Shown here one piece after another: positions 8,134-15,862 of a stretch of 64,000 nt of DNA. The notes beneath the pieces are model-generated. The model was not told where the DNA came from. It saw only the letters and a program-made list of their open reading frames with translations, and did not search any database. Source of the stretch: Roseibaca calidilacus (GTDB lineage: Bacteria > Pseudomonadota > Alphaproteobacteria > Rhodobacterales > Rhodobacteraceae). Every line of letters begins with the position of its first letter. Positions within the stretch are counted from its first letter, which is position 1. Both the position numbers and the translations under genes were made by a program. The stretch is from positions 806,001 through 870,000 of the forward strand of contig NZ_FBYC01000004.1 in the NCBI RefSeq assembly GCF_001517585.1. The letters are read 5' to 3'.

Positions 8134-9213
8134 TTATTTTTTCCTGCGCTCCTCCTCCCGCTTCACCTTCTCCAGGATCCCGTCACTCATATCCGGGTCC
8201 AGCGCCGCATACCGCTCCAGCATCGCCGCCGCATGCGCCAGGCTCCAACCCATATGGGTCGCAAGCTCCGAGAGGTTGCAACCGGCCCGCACAAGCCGGG
8301 TCGCGGCTGTCCCGCGGGCGTCATAGAGGCGAAGCTCCTTGCGCAACCCCAGCTCGTCCCGCCATTGCGACACCGCAGATCCAAGCGCCTCGGAGGTCTT
8401 GAACGGCTCCCCGTCCGAATTGAGAACCAGATGTTCCTGATCCTCCGGGATCTCCTTGATCAGCTCGGCCAACCGTTCCGTCACCGGCACGGAAGCGAAA
8501 TTCCGCCCCCGGCTTTTTCTCGTACGCATCAGGAGGCGACGATTGCCGTTTCCGGTCGTCTCGATATGGCTGCGCTTCAGGACCTGGATATCGCCCGGCC
8601 GAAGCCCGGTCTCGACCGCCACCCGAAGGATGCGCCCGACATAGGCCGGCGCCCCCGCAATGAAGGTCTCCAGCTCATCCGGGGTCCAGACGATCTCCGC
8701 CCGGTTCTTCTTGACCTTCTTACGCACCTTCAGGAGGTGATGGTGCTGCAAGATCCCCCGATCCAGCCCGAAGGACAAGATGCGCTGGAGGGTCGCGAAG
8801 ATGTTGTCACCGGTGCCGTCGGAGAAGGTGTCCCGCCATTTCAGGACATTCTGGCGAATACGGACATCGTCAAAGACCTTCAGGGGAACCTTGCCGTATT
8901 TCTCCTCGATACCGCCGGGGCGGGACACGTTGATCTTGTGGTCCCGCTGGGTCCGGGGGGCGAGCCTCCGGAAATCGGTCGAGTCGAAGAAGGAGTTGAT
9001 CAAAGCCTGAAAGCTGTCGCCCGGGTCCCTGCGCTCCATCAGCCGATCCTTCAGGGCGCCCGCATAATCGAGCGTGTGCTTCCCGAAGGGCATGCTGCTG
9101 TCCCAGAATTTCGGGCCACCACGCCAGGCGTAGTGGTATTCCATGGTGCGGCCGTCCGCCAGGCGCTTGCGCACCCGGTGGACCCCTTTCACTTTCACAC
9201 GAAACTTACCCAT
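8134..9213 (-). CDS. Tyrosine recombinase / phage-type integrase
   Basis: A 359-aa integrase with an N-terminal arm/SAM-like region (to about 160) and a C-terminal catalytic domain. Visible catalytic residues are Arg205 (TGLRPGD), a Lys near 233 (TRKSRGR), Arg300 in the second box, Trp323 (MGWS) and nucleophile Tyr335 (MLERYAALDPD). The second box reads YDAR where most relatives have HxxR, so His is replaced by Tyr297. It would catalyse insertion into and excision from tRNA-Pro. It overlaps the upstream small gene by 8 bp, so both share a transcript. It lies 1.8 kb from attL, with cargo between. Confidence 0.9.
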   Translation of the reverse strand: MGKFRVKVKGVHRVRKRLADGRTMEYHYAWRGGPKFWDSSMPFGKHTLDYAGALKDRLMERRDPGDSFQALINSFFDSTDFRRLAPRTQRDHKINVSRPGGIEEKYGKVPLKVFDDVRIRQNVLKWRDTFSDGTGDNIFATLQRILSFGLDRGILQHHHLLKVRKKVKKNRAEIVWTPDELETFIAGAPAYVGRILRVAVETGLRPGDIQVLKRSHIETTGNGNRRLLMRTRKSRGRNFASVPVTERLAELIKEIPEDQEHLVLNSDGEPFKTSEALGSAVSQWRDELGLRKELRLYDARGTAATRLVRAGCNLSELATHMGWSLAHAAAMLERYAALDPDMSDGILEKVKREEERRKK

Positions 9214-9478
9214 TTTCGGCCTCGAAGAAGCTGTCGACCTCCGAGAGCCCCTTGCGGCACTGCTCGGCGTTCGGTTTCGTGACGAGGTGGATCTTCTCCC
9301 CCTCGATGGTCAGCCCGTAGATCGTCAGCCCGAGATCCCGGGCGCAGCCGATCGCACGCTCGATCTCCGTCTTGGTGATCTTGCGCTGACGCGGGGCCCG
9401 GGTCCGTTTTGCCGGGGCGGAATAGCCCGGAAGCTGATGGACATTCCGGGCGTCGGTGGTTTTCTGGAGACGATTCAT
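9206..9478 (-). CDS. Small conserved protein upstream of the integrase
   Basis: A 90-aa protein with a basic middle (APAKRTRAPRQRKITKTEIE) and a compact C-terminal fold (RAIGCARDLGLTIYGLTIEG, then KIHLVTKP). An AAAGGGGGG ribosome site precedes the ATG at 9478. It overlaps the integrase start by 8 bp, so expression is coupled. Small genes of this kind are frequent directly upstream of integrases in alphaproteobacterial islands. An excisionase or integrase-regulator role is plausible from position, but no MerR/Xis-type HTH is evident. Confidence 0.7.
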   Translation of the reverse strand: MNRLQKTTDARNVHQLPGYSAPAKRTRAPRQRKITKTEIERAIGCARDLGLTIYGLTIEGEKIHLVTKPNAEQCRKGLSEVDSFFEAENG

Positions 9479-9688
9479 CGGTCCCCCCTTTCATGCTCAA
9501 GGAAACCGGCGGCCGAGTATCCGGCCGACGGGAACATTGATCGGCCGTCCCGGGTCAGGGGCGGCCCACACGTCATGAAACCCCTGAAAATAAAGGGTCT
9601 ACGCGTGATTTTTTGCGGGGAAGTCCTTGCGTGTGGCGCAGATTGATGCTAACCAAACGGTGTTTTCTGGGACTACCCTTTCGAAAAG

Positions 9689-9719
9689 CCCTGAGGTGTT
9701 GGCGCACCTCGGGGTTTTT
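9689..9719. terminator. Strong bidirectional-looking terminator
   Basis: A 10-bp stem (CCCTGAGGTG/CACCTCGGGG, one G-T pair) with a 6-nt loop followed by TTTTTGCTTTT on the plus strand. On the minus strand it is followed by GCTTTTCG and would end transcription of the gene at 9822-10451. The 343-bp gap 9479-9821 otherwise holds the leader of the integrase operon. No plus-strand gene precedes the better, plus-strand T run. Confidence 0.7.
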
Positions 9720-9821
9720 GCTTTTGAAATCAGGTCATCTGCTTCTCCTTTGCTGAGTCACGGGTGCAATCACCGTCACCGGCGTTGATGGGTTGGTGTT
9801 GGGAATGATCCCTTACTGGCC

Positions 9822-10451
9822 TCAGTCGCGAAGAATCCCGGCGATCTTTCTCAGGAACGGTTCACGATAACCAAAGGTGAAAAAGGGAAGGTCCGGGTTC
9901 TCCGGGCTGTCCACATCGCCGAATTCGATCCGATAGAGCTTGTCCTCGAGCCGAAAGCCGATCTCCGCAACCAGCGGATCCCAGCGAACGATCACACGAA
10001 GACCGCTCAGATCCCGGATATCGGGAAGCTGATCGACGATATGAGCGAGGGATTCACCGAAGGTGTCACCAAGCGGGATCTGGTCACGCGGGTAATTCTG
10101 CAGGAAATGCCCATGCAGGATGCCCTCCGGAGTGAGGGATGCGCCGTGCTTTTCATAGTTCACCCCTTCCGTTTCCGGGTCGACGACCCGCAGTTGACAT
10201 TCCCCACGCCGCAACGGCATCCCGGTGATCTCTCTCACCTCGGCGGCCGCGTTGCGCACATACCGACGCCCTGTGAGGGCGAAGGTGACATGAACGACAT
10301 CCAGAGCGGACATGGCCGCAAGGGCCCGGCCCCGGGGGCTTCTTGCCCTGAGACCGCCATCCGCCAGAGCCCGATCAAGCACGTCGACCGTGCCCTCAAG
10401 GGTCTGGAATATCCCGGCCAGCCGGGTGATCATCTCTCCGCGGGTGGCCAT
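9822..10451 (-). CDS. Island protein of unknown function
   Basis: A 209-aa soluble protein that I do not recognise. A helical N-terminus (RGEMITRLAGIFQTLEGTVD) is followed by an alpha/beta region with VVHVTFALTGRRYVRN, LRVIVRWDPLVAEIGFRL and a C-terminal FFTFGYREPFLRKIAGIL. There are no membrane segments, Cys clusters or obvious catalytic motifs. The ATG at 10451 is chosen because CAGGAG lies 8 nt upstream; the frame continues to 10571 without such support. A promoter with a palindrome in its spacer lies just upstream. Confidence 0.6.
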   Translation of the reverse strand: MATRGEMITRLAGIFQTLEGTVDVLDRALADGGLRARSPRGRALAAMSALDVVHVTFALTGRRYVRNAAAEVREITGMPLRRGECQLRVVDPETEGVNYEKHGASLTPEGILHGHFLQNYPRDQIPLGDTFGESLAHIVDQLPDIRDLSGLRVIVRWDPLVAEIGFRLEDKLYRIEFGDVDSPENPDLPFFTFGYREPFLRKIAGILRD

Positions 10452-10482
10452 GAATATCTCCTGATGTCGAAATTCTTTTTCG

Positions 10483-10511
10483 CATATGGAATCGATTCGA
10501 GCTTTTGTCAA
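10483..10511 (-). promoter_or_regulatory. Promoter with a palindromic operator candidate for the gene at 9822-10451
   Basis: On the minus strand a perfect -35 TTGACA (10506-10511) is separated by 17 bp from CATATG (10483-10488, a weak -10). The spacer contains the perfect 10-bp palindrome GAATCGATTC at 10489-10498. A dimeric repressor site is a reasonable inference. The rest of the 363-bp gap 10452-10814 holds the leader of the PIN gene and no further gene that I can support. Confidence 0.4.
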
Positions 10512-10814
10512 GCTTGTGTATAAGTTATCCATAAGAATCAAGGGCGGGCTGAGGGGGGATTGCCTGGTCAAACCTGACTAGGTCAGGCCGATCCTCTTCC
10601 TGAAATCAGGGATGAGCTTCGCGATGGAAGATGTTGTTTTCCCATCGAAACCCCAAGGCCGCACCCGTGGCTTCACGTTCTGATGCTGAACGGTTGCGGT
10701 TTCCAGGTCACAGATGGCATCCGCCGTGAAAGGCTCGAAAGAGGGCAAGTGCGGAGGACGGTCAAGGCTACCGAAGGTATGGACAATATCACAGGTGATG
10801 ATATATATGATATC

Positions 10815-11252
10815 ATGATTGTCGTGGACACGAATGTTGTCGTTAGTGGATTGAGGTCTCGTCAAGGGGCTTCAAACCTCATTCTCAACAACATGTTGAG
10901 TGGCAGAACTCAATTTGCCTTATCGCCAGCTTTGGTCTTGGAGTATGAGGACGTGTTGAAAAGGCCCGGGATGCTTGGTCAGAACTCGCCAATCTCCCAT
11001 GATCAGATTGACATCGTTCTGGATGCACTGTGCTTGATGGCTGTTGAGGTATCTCCGTGGTTTCGCTTCAGGCCGTTTCTGAATGACCCGAAAGATGATC
11101 ACGTCATTGAATGCGCCATGGCTGCGAATGCGCAGATCATCCTGTCTGGTGACAAAGTCTTCAATCATGCTGACGTTTCAGCATTCGGCCTGACCGCGAT
11201 GAAAGCGAGCGACTACGTATATAACACGAGCCTGGAAAGGAAACCAAAATGA
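10815..11252 (+). CDS. PIN-domain toxin (COG1569 type)
   Basis: A 145-aa PIN-fold ribonuclease. The acidic residues of the active site are visible: Asp5 (VVDTNVVVSGL), Glu43/Glu45 (VLEYEDVL), Asp94-Asp95 (NDPKDDHVIECA) and Asp113 (LSGDKVF). Members of this putative-toxin PIN family cleave RNA in toxin-antitoxin modules. The ATG at 10815 gives the family start; an ATG at 10779 in frame has GAAGG before it and is possible. Directly upstream is the AT-rich, partly palindromic stretch ATGATATATATGATATCAT, a candidate autoregulatory site. The last four bases overlap the antitoxin start. Confidence 0.85.
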   Translation: MIVVDTNVVVSGLRSRQGASNLILNNMLSGRTQFALSPALVLEYEDVLKRPGMLGQNSPISHDQIDIVLDALCLMAVEVSPWFRFRPFLNDPKDDHVIECAMAANAQIILSGDKVFNHADVSAFGLTAMKASDYVYNTSLERKPK

Positions 11253-11524
11253 AAGCATTTCCACTTCGTATGCCTGATCATATTATGGAACAGGCGAGAG
11301 AGGCTTCTGAACAAGAAAACACCTCCATCAACCAGCTTCTCCTTTCTTTGGTGGCGGAAGGTCTTGGACACCGAAGGGCTGTCCTCGATATGAGACGCAG
11401 GGCTGCAAAGGGTGATCCGGAAGCCGCTCTTCACATCCTCAACACTGTCGTTCCTGACGTCGCGCCGGATGAGGGAGACGAGTTGAAAGAGGACAGCGAT
11501 CGAAGTCCCGATTTCTCAATGTAA
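11249..11524 (+). CDS. Ribbon-helix-helix antitoxin paired with the PIN toxin
   Basis: A 91-aa protein whose first 50 residues look like an Arc/CopG-type ribbon-helix-helix (FPLRMPDHIMEQAREASEQE, then TSINQLLLSLVAEGL), with an acidic, probably disordered tail that would contact the toxin. The start overlaps the toxin stop as ATGA, so the order is toxin then antitoxin, the reverse of most modules. A hairpin follows the stop codon directly. Confidence 0.8.
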   Translation: MKAFPLRMPDHIMEQAREASEQENTSINQLLLSLVAEGLGHRRAVLDMRRRAAKGDPEAALHILNTVVPDVAPDEGDELKEDSDRSPDFSM

Positions 11525-11543
11525 GGCCGCAGATTGCGGCCTT
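11523..11543. terminator. Terminator hairpin after the PIN/RHH pair
   Basis: A perfect 9-bp stem AAGGCCGCA/TGCGGCCTT with a 3-nt loop, starting at the antitoxin stop codon. It is followed by ATTGCCTTAT, a weak T run. It also lies downstream of the convergent nucleotidyltransferase gene. Confidence 0.55.
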
Positions 11544-11597
11544 ATTGCCTTATCAACATATACCTTAACGCAAACCCTCTTGGTGGTGAAAATTTCT

Positions 11598-12635
11598 TCA
11601 CCAGTCCGGGGAGGTGCTGTCCGCTCCGGATGGAGGCTTCCCGGACATCATCACTCGCAATTCACCGGGGAGTTTTGCCAGAAATTCCTCATCCAGGGGG
11701 AACTGCGGCAGTCGATCCCGGATCAGGTTCAGGACAAGACGGCCCTGCTTATCATCACGCAAGCTTTTCGCAGGGTCACGATCCTCTCGTGTGGCAAGCC
11801 ATAGCTTATGTGCAGCCCAGTGACGTGGATCAGGGCAACGCATCGGAGCGGGGAAGCCACGCTCGTCCATGACAATCACATCAATAGCCGGGGCATGCAC
11901 GAGCCACTGAAGCCCGAAAATCGGCGCCGGCTCAACATCCCCCTCCGTAAGGGGTTCTGCACCCGGCATCTTACGATAAATCGGACGTGGTTCCGGCCGG
12001 ACGAACTCCACCATGTAACCCTTGTCATTTGTGAGCCGGAAATCGCGGGGGCCGCGGGACTTGAAGGTTCGATCGACCTGTTTCTGGATCATACTCATCA
12101 GCCCGATCGGCTCCTGCTCCTCGGTGACAAGCTTCATCCGGTTGCGATCATCAATCAGGAAATCGATATCCCCTGTCGCTGTACTTGCAGAGTCAAACCG
12201 AACACCGGCCATCGCCTCAAAGGCGTAAAGGGCGTTTGTCCCGATGACCCGGGCAGGGGGGCGATCTCTTTGCGTCGCGAAGGTCCGCAGGATTCTCGCC
12301 GCCATGACGGGGATACGACCCGCACCAATCGCACGAAGCACCGCGGCCTGACGGTCCATCTCCCCGGATAAAACCCGGAGCCGCTCCGCGTTCTCCTCTT
12401 TGCCTTTTTGAAATGCGGATCTAGCCCGTTCCGTTTCAGGACCGAAAAGACCAAAGGATTTGACCGTTCCGCCCTTTCGGCGATACAGATACCTTCGACC
12501 GTTCCTCTCTTCCCAATCCAGCGTCCCCATGAAGCTGTGTCTGCGCATCCGGTCCGCATCGATCCAGGCTGACCAGAGCTGGGCCTGATCAACCTGTTCC
12601 TTGATTGATCTTGCATCTAACTCATTGAAAAACAT
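11598..12635 (-). CDS. GSU2403-family nucleotidyltransferase-fold protein
   Basis: A 345-aa protein with a long helical N-terminus (1-125) and a nucleotidyltransferase core. IGTNALYAFEA (about 131-141) corresponds to the GS/GT-type motif and GDIDFLID (about 155-162) to the metal-binding DxD. A later WLVHAPAIDVIVMDERG segment and DPRHWAAHKLWL belong to the same family. It matches the GSU2403 (NTP_transf_8) group, whose biological role is unknown. Members often sit in islands, and a defence or toxin role is possible. It is convergent with the PIN/RHH pair. Confidence 0.75.
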   Translation of the reverse strand: MFFNELDARSIKEQVDQAQLWSAWIDADRMRRHSFMGTLDWEERNGRRYLYRRKGGTVKSFGLFGPETERARSAFQKGKEENAERLRVLSGEMDRQAAVLRAIGAGRIPVMAARILRTFATQRDRPPARVIGTNALYAFEAMAGVRFDSASTATGDIDFLIDDRNRMKLVTEEQEPIGLMSMIQKQVDRTFKSRGPRDFRLTNDKGYMVEFVRPEPRPIYRKMPGAEPLTEGDVEPAPIFGLQWLVHAPAIDVIVMDERGFPAPMRCPDPRHWAAHKLWLATREDRDPAKSLRDDKQGRLVLNLIRDRLPQFPLDEEFLAKLPGELRVMMSGKPPSGADSTSPDW

Positions 12636-12753
12636 GAATTTGGTTTCCTGACGTGTCGATCATGGGTCATATTATACCAAAAGCATAAAAAACAACAGCT
12701 TAAAGTGATTTTTGGTTGCTCTTTCATGAGGAGGGTAGGTTTCGGCCGATGAT

Positions 12754-12987
12754 TCATGGGTAAATTCGGGGGCTTCCTGATGCCCGCCTGGCAAGCTCCG
12801 CCATCTCACCTGTGGGGCCAATCAGCTTGGTGACATCCCCGACCAGAAGGGCTGCGACTTGCTTGCAGAACATCCCGCCTTTGCGACCGGCCGGGCAGGA
12901 ACAGAATATGCGGAAGTCAGGGCCTTCGCCCTCTGCGGTGATGGAGTGGGGGGCCTTGCCGCTGCCTTGGACCTGAAAACGGAGCAT
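12754..12987 (-). CDS. Small SWIM-like zinc-finger protein
   Basis: A 77-aa protein with the motif FCSCPAGRKGGMFCKQ (about residues 26-41), which matches the SWIM pattern CxC-xn-CxH except that the last ligand is Gln. SWIM modules mediate protein or DNA contacts. The ATG at 12987 has an excellent AGGAGG site 5 nt upstream; a longer in-frame version to 13089 lacks that support. It stands alone between the nucleotidyltransferase gene and the HEPN-like gene. Confidence 0.6.
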   Translation of the reverse strand: MLRFQVQGSGKAPHSITAEGEGPDFRIFCSCPAGRKGGMFCKQVAALLVGDVTKLIGPTGEMAELARRASGSPRIYP

Positions 12988-13181
12988 TTTTCCTCCTAAG
13001 GCTTTTGGAGCAACGGAAGCACAGGAAAGGGAGCAAGGCAATCCGGGTTGTCCACATAAACAATGACCTGCAGGGATTCTATTCTGCAAGGTGACGAGCT
13101 AAAATACGATCAAAGTTCACTCAAGAAGACAGTGGTTCTGATCTCTTTTCATGAAGATGCTATGGATCAAGGAGGTAATCT

Positions 13182-14123
13182 GTGACGATAGTTAACGTTC
13201 CGTCTGCAGAAAAGCTTAATGATCTCGCCTTGGCTTTGTATTTTGATGCATGGGAACGTTTGTATAGGATACATGAATCGTTCCTAAATTTTTATCCTGG
13301 AAAAGCTTCATCGTGGCCTAATGAATGGAAAAAATACACTGAGGCCTCGAGTAGAGATTTTGAAACCATAATTAATTTAGTCGCTCAGTCCGCTGAAATT
13401 GCAATGAAAAGCAAGCTTTGCTCTGTGAGTCCATTTTTATTGCTACTTGGTCAAGGTTTATCCTTCAAGAGGGTCGATGGAGAATTGGATTTCTCTGAAT
13501 TAAGAACGATTGATTCAGTTGACCTTCCAGGGGTTGTTAATGCTTTTTGCCCTGAAAAATTAACTGATTCCTTCATCCAAGATTTCAACAAGGTAAGGAG
13601 GCTTAGAAATAAATCCGTTCACCTCGGTGAAGCCTCTGAATCAATAGATCCAAGATATGTTGTTGATGTTCTGGTGAATTTTTTTCATCATCTTTGGGGG
13701 GAAGGTAACTTTTTCTCTGAATGGGTTAGGATTTCATCAAGAGATCCACATTTCTTGTTTGATGATGGATCTGGTGGAGATTCACGCAGTCGAGTTCTTG
13801 ATAGTCTTGATATAATTCTTGAGATAATCACAAAAAGTCAATTCAAAAAAATTACAGGAGTAAGTAAATCAAAAAGAAGGTACTATTGCTTCAGATGTAC
13901 TGCCAAGGGAAAAAGTGACTACAAAGACTATTTTTTTGAGGATAGCTGCAAGACTGCTTATCTTTTAGACGGGGAGGATCAAATTTATTGCTTCATGTGC
14001 AAAGGGAGATTTGATATTATTCGAGAGAAATGTGATGATTGCGGTTGTCCTGGTGACGTAATTTCATCACCTCATATTAAATGCGATTTCCACTGTCATA
14101 GTTGCGGAAGGGATCGTGAATAG
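13182..14123 (+). CDS. HEPN-like domain plus multi-Cys zinc-ribbon protein, AT-rich
   Basis: A 313-aa protein with an all-alpha N-terminal part. The motif RRLRNKSVHLG (about 139-149) gives R142-x4-H147, the Rx4-6H signature of HEPN ribonucleases. The C-terminal 80 residues hold ten or more cysteines in pairs (YCFRC 236/239, YCFMC 270/273, CDDCGC 284/287/289, CDFHCHSC 301/305/308), consistent with two zinc ribbons. A GTG start at 13182 follows AAGGAGG. Base composition is far more AT-rich than all neighbours, indicating recent acquisition. No antitoxin is adjacent, so it may be a stand-alone abortive-infection nuclease. Function is inferred from motifs only. Confidence 0.55.
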   Translation: MTIVNVPSAEKLNDLALALYFDAWERLYRIHESFLNFYPGKASSWPNEWKKYTEASSRDFETIINLVAQSAEIAMKSKLCSVSPFLLLLGQGLSFKRVDGELDFSELRTIDSVDLPGVVNAFCPEKLTDSFIQDFNKVRRLRNKSVHLGEASESIDPRYVVDVLVNFFHHLWGEGNFFSEWVRISSRDPHFLFDDGSGGDSRSRVLDSLDIILEIITKSQFKKITGVSKSKRRYYCFRCTAKGKSDYKDYFFEDSCKTAYLLDGEDQIYCFMCKGRFDIIREKCDDCGCPGDVISSPHIKCDFHCHSCGRDRE

Positions 14124-14154
14124 ATACTGTGAAAATCTCCCCTACAATATTCTG

Positions 14155-15327
14155 TTATTTATTTGCATTTATGAAATCACCTCCTTGTTGTGATGCTATT
14201 ACCTGAAACCACTCTTCCAGCCCAACCCCTCCCGTCTGCCCCTCCGCCCAATACTCATACGCCCTCCGAAAATCGAGCTGCGCCAGATTGAACCCCAACT
14301 CCAGGGGCACCTTGTACCCGGCATTCTCCGTATAATGCTTGTTGATGTCGTTGGGGTTCGGGAAGACCCACCCGGTCCGGTCCCCGCGGCCGATCAGCCT
14401 TGCCTTCTGCAGGATGTCCCATAGCCCGTCGTGCAGGCGGATCTCGACGATCTCTCCGTCCTCCTTCTGCATATTGGGGAAGCGCCACACACGGCGCTCT
14501 CCGTCGATCTGTGACCAGGTTGCAAGCCGGCACTCCTTGGGGTGTCTGAGGCTGAGGAGGGTGAACTGGATCAACAGCACAATACCGGGCCGGCGCCCGC
14601 TGTTGCGGAGCGCATCCAGAAAGGCGGGCAGCTCCGAGAGGACCCGGCGATTTCTCGCATCCCCCTCGGACGTGACTCGCCGCGTCTTCTTGACGATGAC
14701 GATCTCCCTGGAGCGGACCGGGTTATCCGGCCGGATCCTTGCCTCGATCGACTCATCGAAGAGGATGGCGAGCTGACGGCGCACCGCGTCCGCGGTGTTC
14801 GTGTTGGTCTTCGAGATCTCCGTGATGACCCGTTGGATATCCTCGACGCTCACCCTGGCCATCGGGATGCGCCCGATCCTGGGGATGACGAGCCGCACAA
14901 TACGGCTCCGCTCCTCCTTGATCCGTGTCAGGCCCAGGCCGGCGGCCAGGAGGCGCCTGTGCCGTGTCAGGGTGAACCGTGAGAAGGTGATCTCTCTCGG
15001 CTCCGTGCGGGGGCTGCGCCGCCCGTCCGGCTGCGGGGCGAGGGGGTTCCCGCCGGCCCGGGCGATCTCCCGGTTCCTGAGGGCCTGTCTGCGGGCCTGG
15101 GCGGGGGTGATCAGGTGGGCGGAGCCCAGACCGATATCCTGCCGCCGCCCCTGAATGGTGATCCGCTGGATCCAGCTCTTGCCGCCGCCCTTGGAGACGG
15201 TCAGGATCAGCCCGTCCTGATCGTAATACCGGCCCGGCTCCCGGACCCGTCGGACGAAGGAGAGGGTCAGTCTGCGTGGGGCTTCAGGCGTTGTGCCTGA
15301 CCCTGTCTTTCGAAAACCAATGAGAAT
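14155..15327 (-). pseudogene. Degenerate P4-type integrase without start codon or catalytic tyrosine
   Basis: An open frame of 391 codons begins directly after the HepT stop codon (TAA, 15330-15328), in the same frame. Its N-terminus is a recognisable P4-integrase arm-binding (DUF4102-type) domain: LTLSFVRRVREPGRYYDQDG, then ARRQALRNREIARAGGNP. No ATG, GTG or TTG occurs until a GTG at 14898, after that domain. In the catalytic part Arg is kept (LLSLRHPKECRLATW), but the HxxR box reads LDFRRAYEYW and no LGH...Y nucleophile follows. I read it as a decayed second integrase near attR. Initiation at ATT or CTG, or a repurposed DNA-binding protein, are alternatives. Confidence 0.65.
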
Positions 15328-15861
15328 TTACGGAGGACCATCATCGATATCTGACCTTGAAGTGTCAGGCTCATCCGGCTTGTCGATATGTTCACTCAAG
15401 GCCTTCAGGGACGAGAAGATCTGGGGAATAACCTCATTGATAAGCGAGGCATATTTATCCTCAATTTCCGATTTCCGAAAACTCACCCCGTAACTGTTAC
15501 GAAAGAAGTGACGAAATCTCATAAGGTCCCGGGTCGCTTCAAGAATGTCACCGGGTATTACGGCCGGACGAAGAGGGGTTTCAGACCCAAGCTGATCCAG
15601 AAGGTCACTGTACCATGTCGTGCCGCCTGGAAGACCCCCATCCAGATCACGGGCAATATCCTCGAGTATCTGCTCAATCCCGTTATAGACATTGTGGATC
15701 GCAAGTGCGGTTTGTGAGCTGACGATTTCAGAAAGATCCTGGCCCGACTCAATCCCCTGGAGGGCGCTTCGGTTCCGATCGATCTTTTCCAGTTCCGCCT
15801 CGATCCGCTGAAGCTTTACATTGATCCGGATAATGAGGGGGGATGATCCCAAAATCTTCAT
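15328..15861 (-). CDS. HepT-like HEPN toxin
   Basis: A 177-aa helical protein with a long N-terminal coiled segment (KLQRIEAELEKIDRNRSAL), a central ALAIHNVYNGIEQILEDIA helix and the HEPN signature RDLMRFRHFFRNSYG (111-125), giving R111-x6-H118. This matches the HepT-like ribonuclease toxins that pair with MNT nucleotidyltransferases. The start at 15861 is 1 nt after the stop of the MntA-like gene. In the characterised type VII system the nucleotidyltransferase AMPylates the HEPN toxin to neutralise it. The last codons run straight into the in-frame degenerate integrase. Confidence 0.8.
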   Translation of the reverse strand: MKILGSSPLIIRINVKLQRIEAELEKIDRNRSALQGIESGQDLSEIVSSQTALAIHNVYNGIEQILEDIARDLDGGLPGGTTWYSDLLDQLGSETPLRPAVIPGDILEATRDLMRFRHFFRNSYGVSFRKSEIEDKYASLINEVIPQIFSSLKALSEHIDKPDEPDTSRSDIDDGPP

Positions 15862-15862
15862 G

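Noticed and set aside
8134-9213. Reading the island as a prophage
   Set aside because: No capsid, portal, terminase, lysis or replication genes are present; only integration functions and cargo.
10578-10865. 95-aa minus-strand frame between the unknown gene and the PIN toxin
   Set aside because: It overlaps the PIN start region, lacks a ribosome site and has no recognisable motif; a decayed remnant cannot be excluded.
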